A stretch of 64,000 nt of DNA, taken from the NCBI RefSeq assembly GCF_024054565.1, contig NZ_JAMXLR010000051.1, positions 1-64,000 of the forward strand. Direction: 5' to 3'. The position numbers and the translations under genes are program-made. The notes beneath the pieces were generated by a model, which did not search any database, was not told the DNA's origin, and saw only the letters and a list, made by a program, of their open reading frames with translations. Each line of letters begins with the position of its first letter. Position 1 is the first letter of the stretch. This document shows, piece after piece, positions 24,622 to 32,815 of this stretch. This DNA is from Aeoliella straminimaris. Its GTDB lineage: Bacteria > Planctomycetota > Planctomycetia > Pirellulales > Lacipirellulaceae.

Positions 24622-27600
24622 ATGGGATCGTTTCGCAGTGCACTTCGGGGGAGCCTCTGTTGGCTCGTGCTTTGTGGTTTCGCTTCGGCTGACAACGTTA
24701 GTTGGGACGATGGCGGCACTACCACCAATTGGTCGGATAACGATAACTGGTCGACCAATGCCAGTCCCGCGGATCATGATCTTTCGATCGGCGACCTGCC
24801 CGAGGCGGCGGATGTTTCGACCTTCATCGACTCCGACTTCAACATCGCCAGTCTTGCCCTTGCGGCCGGTACGGACGCCGATACCTCGGGCCACTTGCTA
24901 AGCATTGCAGGCACCGCCACCATCGATGGCGCTGGCACCACCCTGGTGGTGTCCACCCATAACGATGGCGCGAACAGCACTTCCGTCGCTGCCGAGTCGA
25001 TGCTGCTCTCTGGCGGTGGGACACTCGCCATTGCCGGCGGTAAGCTGGTATTCGATGACGAAATCGACGGACCACCGAGTGTTGCTTCTCTCACCAATAC
25101 GTCGGGCATGATCTCGGGCTACGGAATCATCCTGCTGCACGACGACCTGGGGCCCACGGTCACGACCACCCTGGTAAACGACGGCGCGCTGCAAAGCCAA
25201 CGTCCCCTATCGGCCGGTGCAGGCGAACACTTTACGCTCGTCATCGATTCCAGCCACGTGAACCACCGCATCGACCTCGATGGCGCTAACGGCGCCGGCG
25301 TAGTAAACATCGGGGAGGAAACCACGCTGGAGCTGCAGGCTCAGGCCGCTACGTTCGGTGGCACGCTGAACTTCGCAGCGGGCTCCCTGCTCGAACTCGA
25401 CGACCCCTTCACCACCAACGGCGCCACGGTGAACGTCGACGCCGGCGCTACCGGATCGGCCACCGTCCGCGGCTATCGCATCGGTGGCGACGAGACGCAT
25501 ACCACCCCCACTACTTACAACGTGAATTCGGGCAGCTTCGTTCACGAGGAGGGGTTTCACCTCAACTCCGCCTCGGTCGTTAATCTCGCGGCGAACACCA
25601 CGCTGGTGTTTCAAAACAAGATTCCCGGTGGCGGGACCGTCTCGGAGATTGAAGGTACGCTGAATTTCGACGGCCCGGGCATCACACTGCTGGTCGACGA
25701 AACGTCGCTGGCGCTGAAGTCGCCGTCGTTCGATTGGGATGGCCCCGAGGACGTCGTCACGCAGGTTCAGTCTGGCAACTTGTACGTTCAGAGCGACGAC
25801 ATCTCGCCCGCCGAGGACGACGACTCTTACGATGGCACCCTCAACCTGATTGATTCGAACTTCTATCCTGAGACTCCTGGTGGCTGGGTGTTCGGGGGTA
25901 CGATGAATCTCGACTCCAGTTTCTCGTTCACTCCGAACTCGACCATCGAGTCCGACGAAACGATGACCGTCGCTGGCGGCGTGATCCATGTCGCCACGGG
26001 TCTCAACGCTCTTCGCGCCCCCACGGTGTTCGCCACCGATGCCTCTGGCGGAACCAACATCGAAGAGGACGCCACGCTGCGTGTGGAGCGAGAAGTCACC
26101 TTCCAGGGAGGCAGTACCCACTCGGGAGAAGGAACGCTCGAGTTCCACGCGGCCACTTTCACGGTCAACGGCAACCAGGCGCTGGCCATGTCTCAGGGCC
26201 TGCTGAATCTGGCGGCCGACCCAACGGAAAGCGAAACGTGGCAGCTGAATGCCCGTTTGTCGGTGCAGACCAACGAGATGGACAAGTTCGGCAACAACAC
26301 CGACCCGGTTGAAGATGCCATCTACATCAACGGTGCCGACGGTCAGTTGGCCGTGGATGTGTTCACCAGCAACCAATGGACGCTGGGCGAACAAGGGGCC
26401 ATCTACGTCAACGGCACCGCCGGTTTTGCGAGTTCGCTATCTGGCGACGATGTGCTGGTCGAGGGGAGCGTGGTCGTCACCGACAACACCGAGTTCACCG
26501 CGCGGCTCGATGTCGCCACCGGCGGCACGATCAACATCAACACCCCGGGCGCCGCACTGCGGTTAGCGGGTGGCTCATCGGCAACGCCCAATTCCATCTC
26601 GGGTGGACACATCCAGGGGCCTGGCCAACTGCGGGCAACCAACTCGACCGGCTTGGCCGGCTACGGCGTTATCAATGCCGACTTGATCTTTGCGGGCAAC
26701 GCCGACTTGCGCGCCAGCGGCGGAACTCTCATGCTGGGGGGCCAGGTGCTCAACGCCGATCGGGTGATTGCCGACGATGGCGCCACACTGCAGTTGAGCC
26801 AGATGCTCGACACGGCCAACCTATCCATCTTGGATGTTTCCGGCGGCACCATCGCCGGCGCCGGAATCGTCAACAACAACATCACGCTCGGACGCGGCGA
26901 AATTGCCGTCGGCACGTTCATTAACAACGGCACCTTGCACGCCGTGGGAGCGGCTGACGAAACGCTGGTCGTCTCTGCCACGGAGGGAATCGACCTCGAT
27001 GGCGACGGCGCCTCGGGGCAAGTTCAGGCGACGTCCGGAAACCTCACCCTGGCGAGCGGGCTGACCGACGAGTTCGATGGCAACGCCTTCGTCGGCGCGG
27101 GGCGAACCCTGATGTTCCAGCAAGGTTGGATACTCGGTGCCGAGGCCACGCTGCAGCTCACCGGCAACGAAACCGATCGCGCCACGGTGCTGAGCGGTGG
27201 CGATGGCAGCGAACTTCGCGGCACCGTGGAAGTGAGCGGACTGGGACGCCTGGAGAACGCCACCTTCGCGGCCGACGCCAATGTGGACGTTCCTCTGGCC
27301 AGCGACGTACTGGAACTGGATGGCGACTCCACCATCGCGAGCGGCGCCACCCTCGCCGGGGCGGGCCTACTGCAGAATCTATCTTCTGGCACTTTGACGC
27401 TCGAAGCTGGCAACAACATCGATCTCGATCTGGATAGCGAAGGCCAACTGCACCTCGAAGGCCATTCGTCGGTGCGGTCGTTCACCCAAACCGCCGACGG
27501 TACGCTGCTGGTCGACATCCTGAATTCGACCGACTTCGGCCAACTGGAATTTGCCGACACCGCGCAAGTCGCCGGCCAACTACAGCTCGCCGTGGATGAC

Positions 27601-28056
27601 AGTTACGTTGCTACGGAGGGGGACAGCTTCCCAATCCTGACCGGCAGCGACGGAGTGACCGGCACCTTCGACACGCTGGCCGACGAACTGCCCCGGCCGG
27701 GCATTGGACTGGGCTGGGAGTTGCACTACACGGGGGCCGATGTGCAGCTGCGTGTCATCGCCGTGGGTCTGCCCGGCGACTTCAACGACGATGGCACCGT
27801 CGACCTGGCCGACTACACCGTGTGGCGAAACCACCTGGGCGTCGCGGACGAAGGCCTCCTGGCAGGCAATGGCGACAACTCGGGAGTCGTCGACACCGGC
27901 GACTATCAAGTGTGGAAAACCCACTTTGGCGCGGACCAGCCATCCAACGTAGACCCCGAGCCAGTGCAGGTGCCCGAGCCCAACACCCTATCGCTGCTCG
28001 CAATCTTGGGCTGCAGACTACTGTTCTCCGCAAGAGTTTCTCGCAAGTGCGCATAG
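24622..28056 (+). CDS. Giant exported beta-repeat protein with dockerin and PEP-CTERM
   Basis: Secreted protein of 1144 aa. I start at [20 protein letters not shown] (24622), which gives a proper signal peptide; an ATG at 24574 would place 16 polar residues before it. The body is Gly/Thr/Asp/Asn-rich beta-strand repeat of the autotransporter-passenger or extracellular-adhesin type, e.g. [21 protein letters not shown] and [20 protein letters not shown]. Most of it has no Cys. The C-terminus has a dockerin-like pair ([22 protein letters not shown] and [16 protein letters not shown]) and a VPEPNTLS tail with basic end RVSRKCA. I see no enzyme motif. It is likely a surface or matrix structural protein. 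Confidence 0.78.
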   Translation: MGSFRSALRGSLCWLVLCGFASADNVSWDDGGTTTNWSDNDNWSTNASPADHDLSIGDLPEAADVSTFIDSDFNIASLALAAGTDADTSGHLLSIAGTATIDGAGTTLVVSTHNDGANSTSVAAESMLLSGGGTLAIAGGKLVFDDEIDGPPSVASLTNTSGMISGYGIILLHDDLGPTVTTTLVNDGALQSQRPLSAGAGEHFTLVIDSSHVNHRIDLDGANGAGVVNIGEETTLELQAQAATFGGTLNFAAGSLLELDDPFTTNGATVNVDAGATGSATVRGYRIGGDETHTTPTTYNVNSGSFVHEEGFHLNSASVVNLAANTTLVFQNKIPGGGTVSEIEGTLNFDGPGITLLVDETSLALKSPSFDWDGPEDVVTQVQSGNLYVQSDDISPAEDDDSYDGTLNLIDSNFYPETPGGWVFGGTMNLDSSFSFTPNSTIESDETMTVAGGVIHVATGLNALRAPTVFATDASGGTNIEEDATLRVEREVTFQGGSTHSGEGTLEFHAATFTVNGNQALAMSQGLLNLAADPTESETWQLNARLSVQTNEMDKFGNNTDPVEDAIYINGADGQLAVDVFTSNQWTLGEQGAIYVNGTAGFASSLSGDDVLVEGSVVVTDNTEFTARLDVATGGTININTPGAALRLAGGSSATPNSISGGHIQGPGQLRATNSTGLAGYGVINADLIFAGNADLRASGGTLMLGGQVLNADRVIADDGATLQLSQMLDTANLSILDVSGGTIAGAGIVNNNITLGRGEIAVGTFINNGTLHAVGAADETLVVSATEGIDLDGDGASGQVQATSGNLTLASGLTDEFDGNAFVGAGRTLMFQQGWILGAEATLQLTGNETDRATVLSGGDGSELRGTVEVSGLGRLENATFAADANVDVPLASDVLELDGDSTIASGATLAGAGLLQNLSSGTLTLEAGNNIDLDLDSEGQLHLEGHSSVRSFTQTADGTLLVDILNSTDFGQLEFADTAQVAGQLQLAVDDSYVATEGDSFPILTGSDGVTGTFDTLADELPRPGIGLGWELHYTGADVQLRVIAVGLPGDFNDDGTVDLADYTVWRNHLGVADEGLLAGNGDNSGVVDTGDYQVWKTHFGADQPSNVDPEPVQVPEPNTLSLLAILGCRLLFSARVSRKCA

Positions 28057-28167
28057 CCCTCTGCGAGGAAGTAGCCAACGGTTAAACTGACAGTTCGACC
28101 ATCCGCCGTACGGCCATCGCTGGCCAAGGTCTTCCCATTCGTCGTCCGTGAACTGTCCCACCGCCTT

Positions 28168-29763
28168 ATGCGCTATTGCTATCTTTGTGTCGCTACCTTG
28201 CTACTGCAATTGACAGTTGTCAGCACTGTTTGGTCGCAGTCTTACGTCAACGGCATCGACGTTTCGAGATGGCAGGGATCGATCAATTGGAACGCGGTCA
28301 ACAACTCGGACACCGAGTTTGCCTTTATCAAGGCCACCGAAGGGGTCGACTAAGTCGATCCCTACTTTGTGCAGAACATGCAGAACGCCACGGCGGCGGG
28401 TCTGCTGACGGGGCCTTATCATTTCGCTCGGCCCGATAGTTCCTCGAACAACCCCTTGGACCCGATCAACGAGGCCAACGACTTCCTGGACGCGATCACG
28501 CCTTACTACGATACGGGCACTCATCTTCCGCCGGTGCTGGACATCGAGGTTTTCGGCTTCACGCCTCCGGGTAGACAGAGCGTGAAGAACTTCGTGTCGA
28601 ACTGGATTCAGGACTTCAGCGACACGGTCTACGATTCGATGGGGGTGCGACCCATCATCTACACCGGCAAGTCGGCGGCCAACACGTACTTCACCGACCC
28701 GATTGCCTCGCAGCACGACCTGTGGCTCGCCTGGTGGAAGTCGAGCGGTACAGCTAATCCGCCCACGCAGTCCGACACGCCCGCCTGGAACACCTGGAAG
28801 TACTGGCAATGGACTGCCGAAGGCAGCGTGCCAGGCATCGGTGGCGATGTCGACCGCAATCTGTTCAATGGAACCCGCCAGCAACTCGAGGCCGAGTTGA
28901 TTGGCCTCGGCACGTCGCCCGGCGGACCAACCATGATTGCCGACTTCGAGATCGACGAAGGCTACTTTGGCTCTTCTCCGTTGTACTCCGGATCGAACAC
29001 TGGCATCGGCGATGCGAGCTACGCCGACCGCATTACCACCAAAGCGCACGAAGGCGCCGCATCGCAGGAGCTGTTCATCGATGGCGACGACGACGGCTGG
29101 TTCCTGCGACACGTTTCCGGCATCGGTACTCCCGCATCGCCCGGCTCGAATCAGGCCTTCGATACGACCGGCTACATCGGCTTCTGGCTCAAGACCGACG
29201 ACGAGGATTTGTCCGTCCGACTGGCGATCGATGCCCCCGACACGGCCGATCGCGGCATCGCCAAACAGGTGATTGCCGACGGCAAGTGGCATCTGTACGA
29301 GTGGTCGCTGGACGACGACGACCAATGGGAAGCCTGGGCCAATGGCGATGGCATCATCGACGCGGCAACAGCCACCATCGACTCGATCCAGTTCTTTGGA
29401 ACCGGCCAGGCCACGGTGTACCTCGACGCGGTGATGCACAACCCGCTTGGCAGCCTGCTGGCCAGCACCGACTTGCCCGGCGATTTCAACAACGATGGAA
29501 TCGTGGACCTGGCCGACTACAGCGTCTGGCGCAACAACCTGGGCGCCGCCAGCGAAGACGTGATTGCCGAGAACGGCAACAATTCTGGCGTGGTCGATAC
29601 CGGCGACTACAATCTGTGGAGACTGAACTTCGGGCACACGGCATCGCCGTCGAACCAGGCCACGGCTCAGTCCATTCCCGAACCTGCCGCGGCCACGGCC
29701 ATGTTCTCGCTCGCCGCGTTAGGCATCTGCCTGTGGCGTACCGGTCGGCTGCAACGCGCCTAG
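28168..29763 (+). pseudogene. GH25 muramidase with dockerin and PEP-CTERM, interrupted by an in-frame TAA
   Basis: The reading frame is continuous from 28168 to 29763 except for TAA at 28351-28353. Upstream are a signal peptide and the GH25 start VNGIDVSRWQGSINW. The stop falls in [16 protein letters not shown], where GH25 enzymes usually have Tyr (GxxYVDPxF), so one base change from TAC or TAT explains it. Downstream are YHFARPD, the catalytic Asp-x-Glu in VLDIEVFGF, and [10 protein letters not shown]. Then come a carbohydrate-binding-like domain (about 29 kb), a dockerin pair and the tail IPEPAAAT...RTGRLQRA. Fragments would be 61 aa and, from an internal ATG at 28369, 464 aa. It may be a true mutation, a sequencing error or readthrough. 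Confidence 0.85.
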
Positions 29764-30621
29764 TCGCTCGCCACAGCGACTGCAGTATTGCGCCCCGTCG
29801 TCCGCGGTATTGAACGCGCAGCGTGGACAGCTGCGCTCGGTACCCCGCAGTGCCCGCTGCTTCATCACTTCGGCGCTGAACAAACCGGTGGGAACGATGA
29901 TGATCGCGTAGCCCAGCAGCATTACGAGCGAAGCAATCGTCTTGCCCAACGGTGTGACCGGAGCGATGTCGCCATAGCCCACAGTGGTCATGGTAACGAT
30001 TGCCCAATAGACGCTGACCGGGATGTTGTCGAACCCGCTATCCGCGTCCGTCTCCACCAGGTACATCACCGAACCGAGGATGATAATGGTGCAGACAATC
30101 ACCGAGATAAATACCGTGATCTTGGGCCAGGTGTGCTTGAGCGCCAGCAGCCACCCCTGCCCTTCCCGCACGTGGTGCGCGAGCTTGAGAATACGGAACA
30201 CGCGCAACAGCCGCACCGTACGAATGGTGGCCAGCGACTGCGCCCCCGGAATGAGAATCATCAAGTAGCTGGGCAGCAGCGACACCAGGTCGACCACGCC
30301 GAAGAAGCTGAACACGTAGCGGCCAGGCCGATTGACACAGGCGAGCCGCGCGGCAAACTCCAAGGTGAAGAGCCCGGTGATAATCCACTCGACCGCTCGC
30401 CAGGTGTCGTACCAGGCTTCGGGTGCATCCTTATAGCGGATGCTCTCCAGCATCACCGCCACGACGCTCACCACGATGACGACCAACAGCCACACATCGA
30501 ACCAGCGACCGGCGGGCGTGTCGTGCTCGAAGATCACCTCGTACCACTTACGCTGCCACCCGGCCGGCCCGGGACCGAGTTTGGGCCTTCCCTTCGATTT
30601 GTCGGCTGCCACATCGTTCAT
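29719..30621 (-). CDS. Voltage-gated potassium channel-like protein with C-terminal zinc ribbon
   Basis: Inner-membrane cation channel of 300 aa with six predicted segments. S1 is [15 protein letters not shown]. The S4 voltage sensor is [17 protein letters not shown], with regularly spaced Arg. The pore has the potassium filter [12 protein letters not shown] near residue 226, and S6 follows. After S6 the cytosolic tail carries two CxxC pairs (CPRCAF and CSRCGERLG), a zinc-ribbon-like knuckle. The last 45 bases overlap the GH25 gene tail to tail, so the two 3' ends share sequence on opposite strands. Confidence 0.9.
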   Translation of the reverse strand: MNDVAADKSKGRPKLGPGPAGWQRKWYEVIFEHDTPAGRWFDVWLLVVIVVSVVAVMLESIRYKDAPEAWYDTWRAVEWIITGLFTLEFAARLACVNRPGRYVFSFFGVVDLVSLLPSYLMILIPGAQSLATIRTVRLLRVFRILKLAHHVREGQGWLLALKHTWPKITVFISVIVCTIIILGSVMYLVETDADSGFDNIPVSVYWAIVTMTTVGYGDIAPVTPLGKTIASLVMLLGYAIIIVPTGLFSAEVMKQRALRGTERSCPRCAFNTADDGAQYCSRCGERLGALQPTGTPQADA

Positions 30622-30692
30622 GTGGCAAGTGTAGCTTACAGGCTAACGGCCGACCAACGGCGATTTGGGGACGCCTGCTGCCGAATTCGTGG

Positions 30693-30722
30693 TTGGGGGG
30701 CTCGAACCAAACGTGGTACAAT
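30693..30722 (+). promoter_or_regulatory. Candidate promoter of the nucleotidyltransferase unit
   Basis: An extended -10 box TGGTACAAT (TACAAT at 30717-30722) has TTGGGG at 30693-30698 with 18-base spacing. It lies about 55 bases before the ATG at 30777. The same TGGTACAAT string is found before the DUF4404 gene. Confidence 0.4.
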
Positions 30723-30776
30723 TGTCAGCAGCACTACAGCTCCTTTCGCCACCATGGCTACCAACTTGGCCTCTCC

Positions 30777-31040
30777 ATGTCATCGCTAATTCCTTCGGCA
30801 GACACCGCTCCGCCCAGTATCCGCCATCTTCCGCTCGCCAAACGTGTGGAACTCTGGTACGAGTTAGTTGACGAAGCAGACGCGCTGGTCAAGGCCGGAC
30901 TCCGTGGCCGCTTGAAATCCGAGGACGAGCTGGCGGCAGCGTATCGAGAATGGTACGTCCGCAAGATGGAGCAGCATGACCGCGATCAGGTCCGAATGCT
31001 GCAGCGTTTGGCCGAGCGCGAGGTGGGAAATGGCAGGTGA
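30777..31040 (+). CDS. Small charged protein preceding a nucleotidyltransferase
   Basis: Protein of 87 aa and unknown function. It is predicted to be helical and highly charged (LPLAKRVELWYELVDEADALV, then REWYVRKMEQHDRDQVRMLQRLAEREV). It overlaps the start of the nucleotidyltransferase gene by 11 bases, so the two are probably translated together. By position and size it could be the partner of a minimal nucleotidyltransferase pair, but it is not a recognised HEPN protein: I see no RxxxxH motif. I start at MSSLIPSAD (30777), since the upstream frame is not protein-like. Confidence 0.6.
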   Translation: MSSLIPSADTAPPSIRHLPLAKRVELWYELVDEADALVKAGLRGRLKSEDELAAAYREWYVRKMEQHDRDQVRMLQRLAEREVGNGR

Positions 31041-31608
31041 AGCTGTACGTGATGTACTCAACCATGTAGCGAACGCCCTTTCGACTCTTCCCTCCCCGTT
31101 CGCTCTCGCCGGTGGACTAGCGTTGGCCGTGTGGGGATACCCGAGGGCCACTCGCGACGTCGACTTACTCATTGGTGTGGAATCCAGTGAGTTCGACACA
31201 CTTCTCACTACGCTCACCAGCCATGGCTGTCGACCGAAGCACACGCCACCGCTCATCCCAGTGGGACCGTACCATATTGCCCAGTTCCTATTTACCCCGC
31301 CCAATGAGTTCTACGACGTCCAATTCGACTTACTGCTCGCCGAAAATGACTTGCTGAAGTCTGCGTTGCAGCGAGCTCAGAAGCAAGAAGTTCCCGGTCT
31401 TGACCGTCCAATTCGGGTACTCTCCTGCGAGGATCTCATGCTGCTAAAGCTTCTGGCGGGGCGAGTGCTTGACTTGTCTGACGTCGCCATGCTGTTGCGC
31501 GAGAATCACGCAAGTCTCGATCATGCCTACATGGCGGTGTGGCTAGGCAAACTCAATCTGGAAGCCGCCTACGAAGAAGCAAGACAGTCAGCCTTCCCTG
31601 AAGAATAG
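31030..31608 (+). CDS. Nucleotidyltransferase-fold protein (AbiEii/MNT-like)
   Basis: Protein of 192 aa. The N-terminal nucleotidyltransferase motif is ALAGGLALAVWGYPRATRDVDLLIG, i.e. GG...WG..R.T.D.D, with both metal Asp residues present (about residues 26-48). CEDLMLLKLLAGR (near 137) matches the conserved segment of AbiEii-type and UTase-like proteins. The ATG at 31030 has GAGGTGGGAA just upstream. Relatives act as toxins that modify tRNA or as antibiotic-modifying enzymes; which applies here is unknown. It is coupled to the small gene before it. Confidence 0.72.
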   Translation: MAGEAVRDVLNHVANALSTLPSPFALAGGLALAVWGYPRATRDVDLLIGVESSEFDTLLTTLTSHGCRPKHTPPLIPVGPYHIAQFLFTPPNEFYDVQFDLLLAENDLLKSALQRAQKQEVPGLDRPIRVLSCEDLMLLKLLAGRVLDLSDVAMLLRENHASLDHAYMAVWLGKLNLEAAYEEARQSAFPEE

Positions 31609-31623
31609 TTCTCGCCTGCAATT

Positions 31624-31749
31624 TTGCTGAAAGAGCGTGTAGAAGACGAGCAGTCGTTCATCGACTTTGTGGTAGCTTTGGCGACCGATCGCGAAGACGA
31701 ACAACGCAAGGAACAAACCGGAGTCACTGATGCCCATTACCATGAATGA
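31624..31749 (+). pseudogene. Possible DUF7660-like gene remnant
   Basis: In the same frame as the upstream nucleotidyltransferase, after its stop, lies a protein-like stretch of 41 codons: LKERVEDEQSFIDFVVALA, then TDREDEQRKE. It resembles the first third of DUF7660 proteins as I recall them. It then runs into non-family sequence and stops at 31747-31749, inside the next gene. There is no ATG start (TTG at 31624 only). I read it as a truncated remnant, though chance similarity is possible. Confidence 0.4.
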
Positions 31750-32206
31750 CCTCACGATCAGCCCCGACGGCGTCGACATGAATGCGATTCTGTCCGACTG
31801 GGAATGGGCGATGCCAGAACCTCTGCGTCCGATTCTCATAACTGTGATGGGTGACGTTTTTGCGCAAGGCACCTCTGGTAATGTGTACTTCATCGACACC
31901 GTCCAGGGAACGATTGAATCGGTTGCCGAGGATGGCTCGTCGTTCCAATCACTTCTATCCGATACACAATTCGTCACCGACCACATGTTCCCGTCACGCA
32001 TTGTGCAGCTGCGGAATGCCGGAGTAACCCTGGAGCCCCAAACCGTCTACAGTCACAAGCAGCCATTAGTGCTGGGGGGCAATGACGATATAGAAAATAT
32101 CGAAGCGACCAATGTCAGCGTCCACGTCAGTATCCATGGGCAAATTCACCGCCAAGTCCAAGACCTACCGGATGGCGCATCCATTGACAGCTTCACAATA
32201 GACTGA
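31730..32206 (+). CDS. Tdi1-like immunity protein (DUF1851 domain)
   Basis: Protein of 158 aa. The segment MGDVFAQGTSGNVYFIDTVQGTIESVA, then PLVLGGNDDIENIEATNVSVHVSIHGQIHRQVQDLPDG, follows the C-terminal domain of type VI secretion immunity protein Tdi1 (DUF1851). Tdi1 protects against a DNase effector of the GAD-GNDF type. Orphan copies are common in polymorphic-toxin immunity arrays. No toxin gene is adjacent. The start is 31730 or 31742; either overlaps the remnant before it. It probably acts in the cytosol. Confidence 0.65.
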   Translation: MPITMNDLTISPDGVDMNAILSDWEWAMPEPLRPILITVMGDVFAQGTSGNVYFIDTVQGTIESVAEDGSSFQSLLSDTQFVTDHMFPSRIVQLRNAGVTLEPQTVYSHKQPLVLGGNDDIENIEATNVSVHVSIHGQIHRQVQDLPDGASIDSFTID

Positions 32207-32815
32207 AACGCCCTGGGCTACGTCAAGGTTCGCGTAGTGCTTCATCAATTCACGTGCATCTGCGTGCATTCGCGGGCCACACTTTGCCTGGTCCATCGGT
32301 CGCAGGTTTGCCTGAAATGTCGGCTGTAAAAAATTCGCCGTTGATATCGCGCGCCAGTCTGGTCCAATAGAGTTGCGGCACTTTGTACCTGCCGTGGATC
32401 TTTGGCAATTTGTGAATGGGCTGTAGGCACTGGGGGGGTAAGCTATAAGCCAGAGGTTGGCGCTCGCGGTGCGCAGTTGGTGGGCGGTGGTTCTGTGAGG
32501 GAGCGCCCGGGGGTACTTCGCTCATTCGCGGAGCGAATGGCCACTATGGGGTTTTGGGCCAACCTGAACATGCGGAGAACAACGTGGTGGGTTTTGTCCC
32601 CTTCCTCGATTGGATTGATCGAGAAATACAAGGGTTTCACCACCTGGGGGGTGACCAAAACCACTGGAGTTTTGGGCCCATGGATGTAAATCCCCCGAGG
32701 TTGGCCCAATACGATGCTGGCCCAAAACGATCGGGTCGAGGTCCACCGTCTGGCGACGGTAGCTACGGTTAGGCGGAGCGCCACGCGCGTGCGCGACAGT
32801 CGACGGTTTACCCTA
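32207..32815. other. Repeat-rich gene-free region
   Basis: These 609 bases hold no confident gene. I see a two-unit tandem (CGTGCATCTG, CGTGCATTCG) at 32253-32272 and a perfect hairpin CATTCGC-GGA-GCGAATG at about 32523-32539. GTTTTGGGCC occurs directly at 32551 and 32669 and inverted at 32719-32728, and a palindromic 19-mer lies at 32741. The minus strand between about 32250 and 32420 translates to a protein-like string (LPKIHGRYKVPQLYWTRLA) that could be the decayed end of a gene. I cannot name a family. Confidence 0.55.
32741..32765. repeat. Palindromic intergenic repeat, copy 2
   Basis: Exact 19-base match to 6654-6672, then TAGCTAC against CAGCCAC. The hairpin core is ACCGTC-TGGC-GACGGT. 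It sits about 50 bases beyond the end of putA, much as copy 1 sits in a gap next to gene ends. Confidence 0.6.

Noticed and set aside
32250-32525. Complete minus-strand gene of 91 codons in the repeat-rich gap
   Set aside because: The first half overlaps hairpins and has a Pro/Arg-rich shadow look. Only the second half is protein-like, so I list it as a possible remnant, not a gene.
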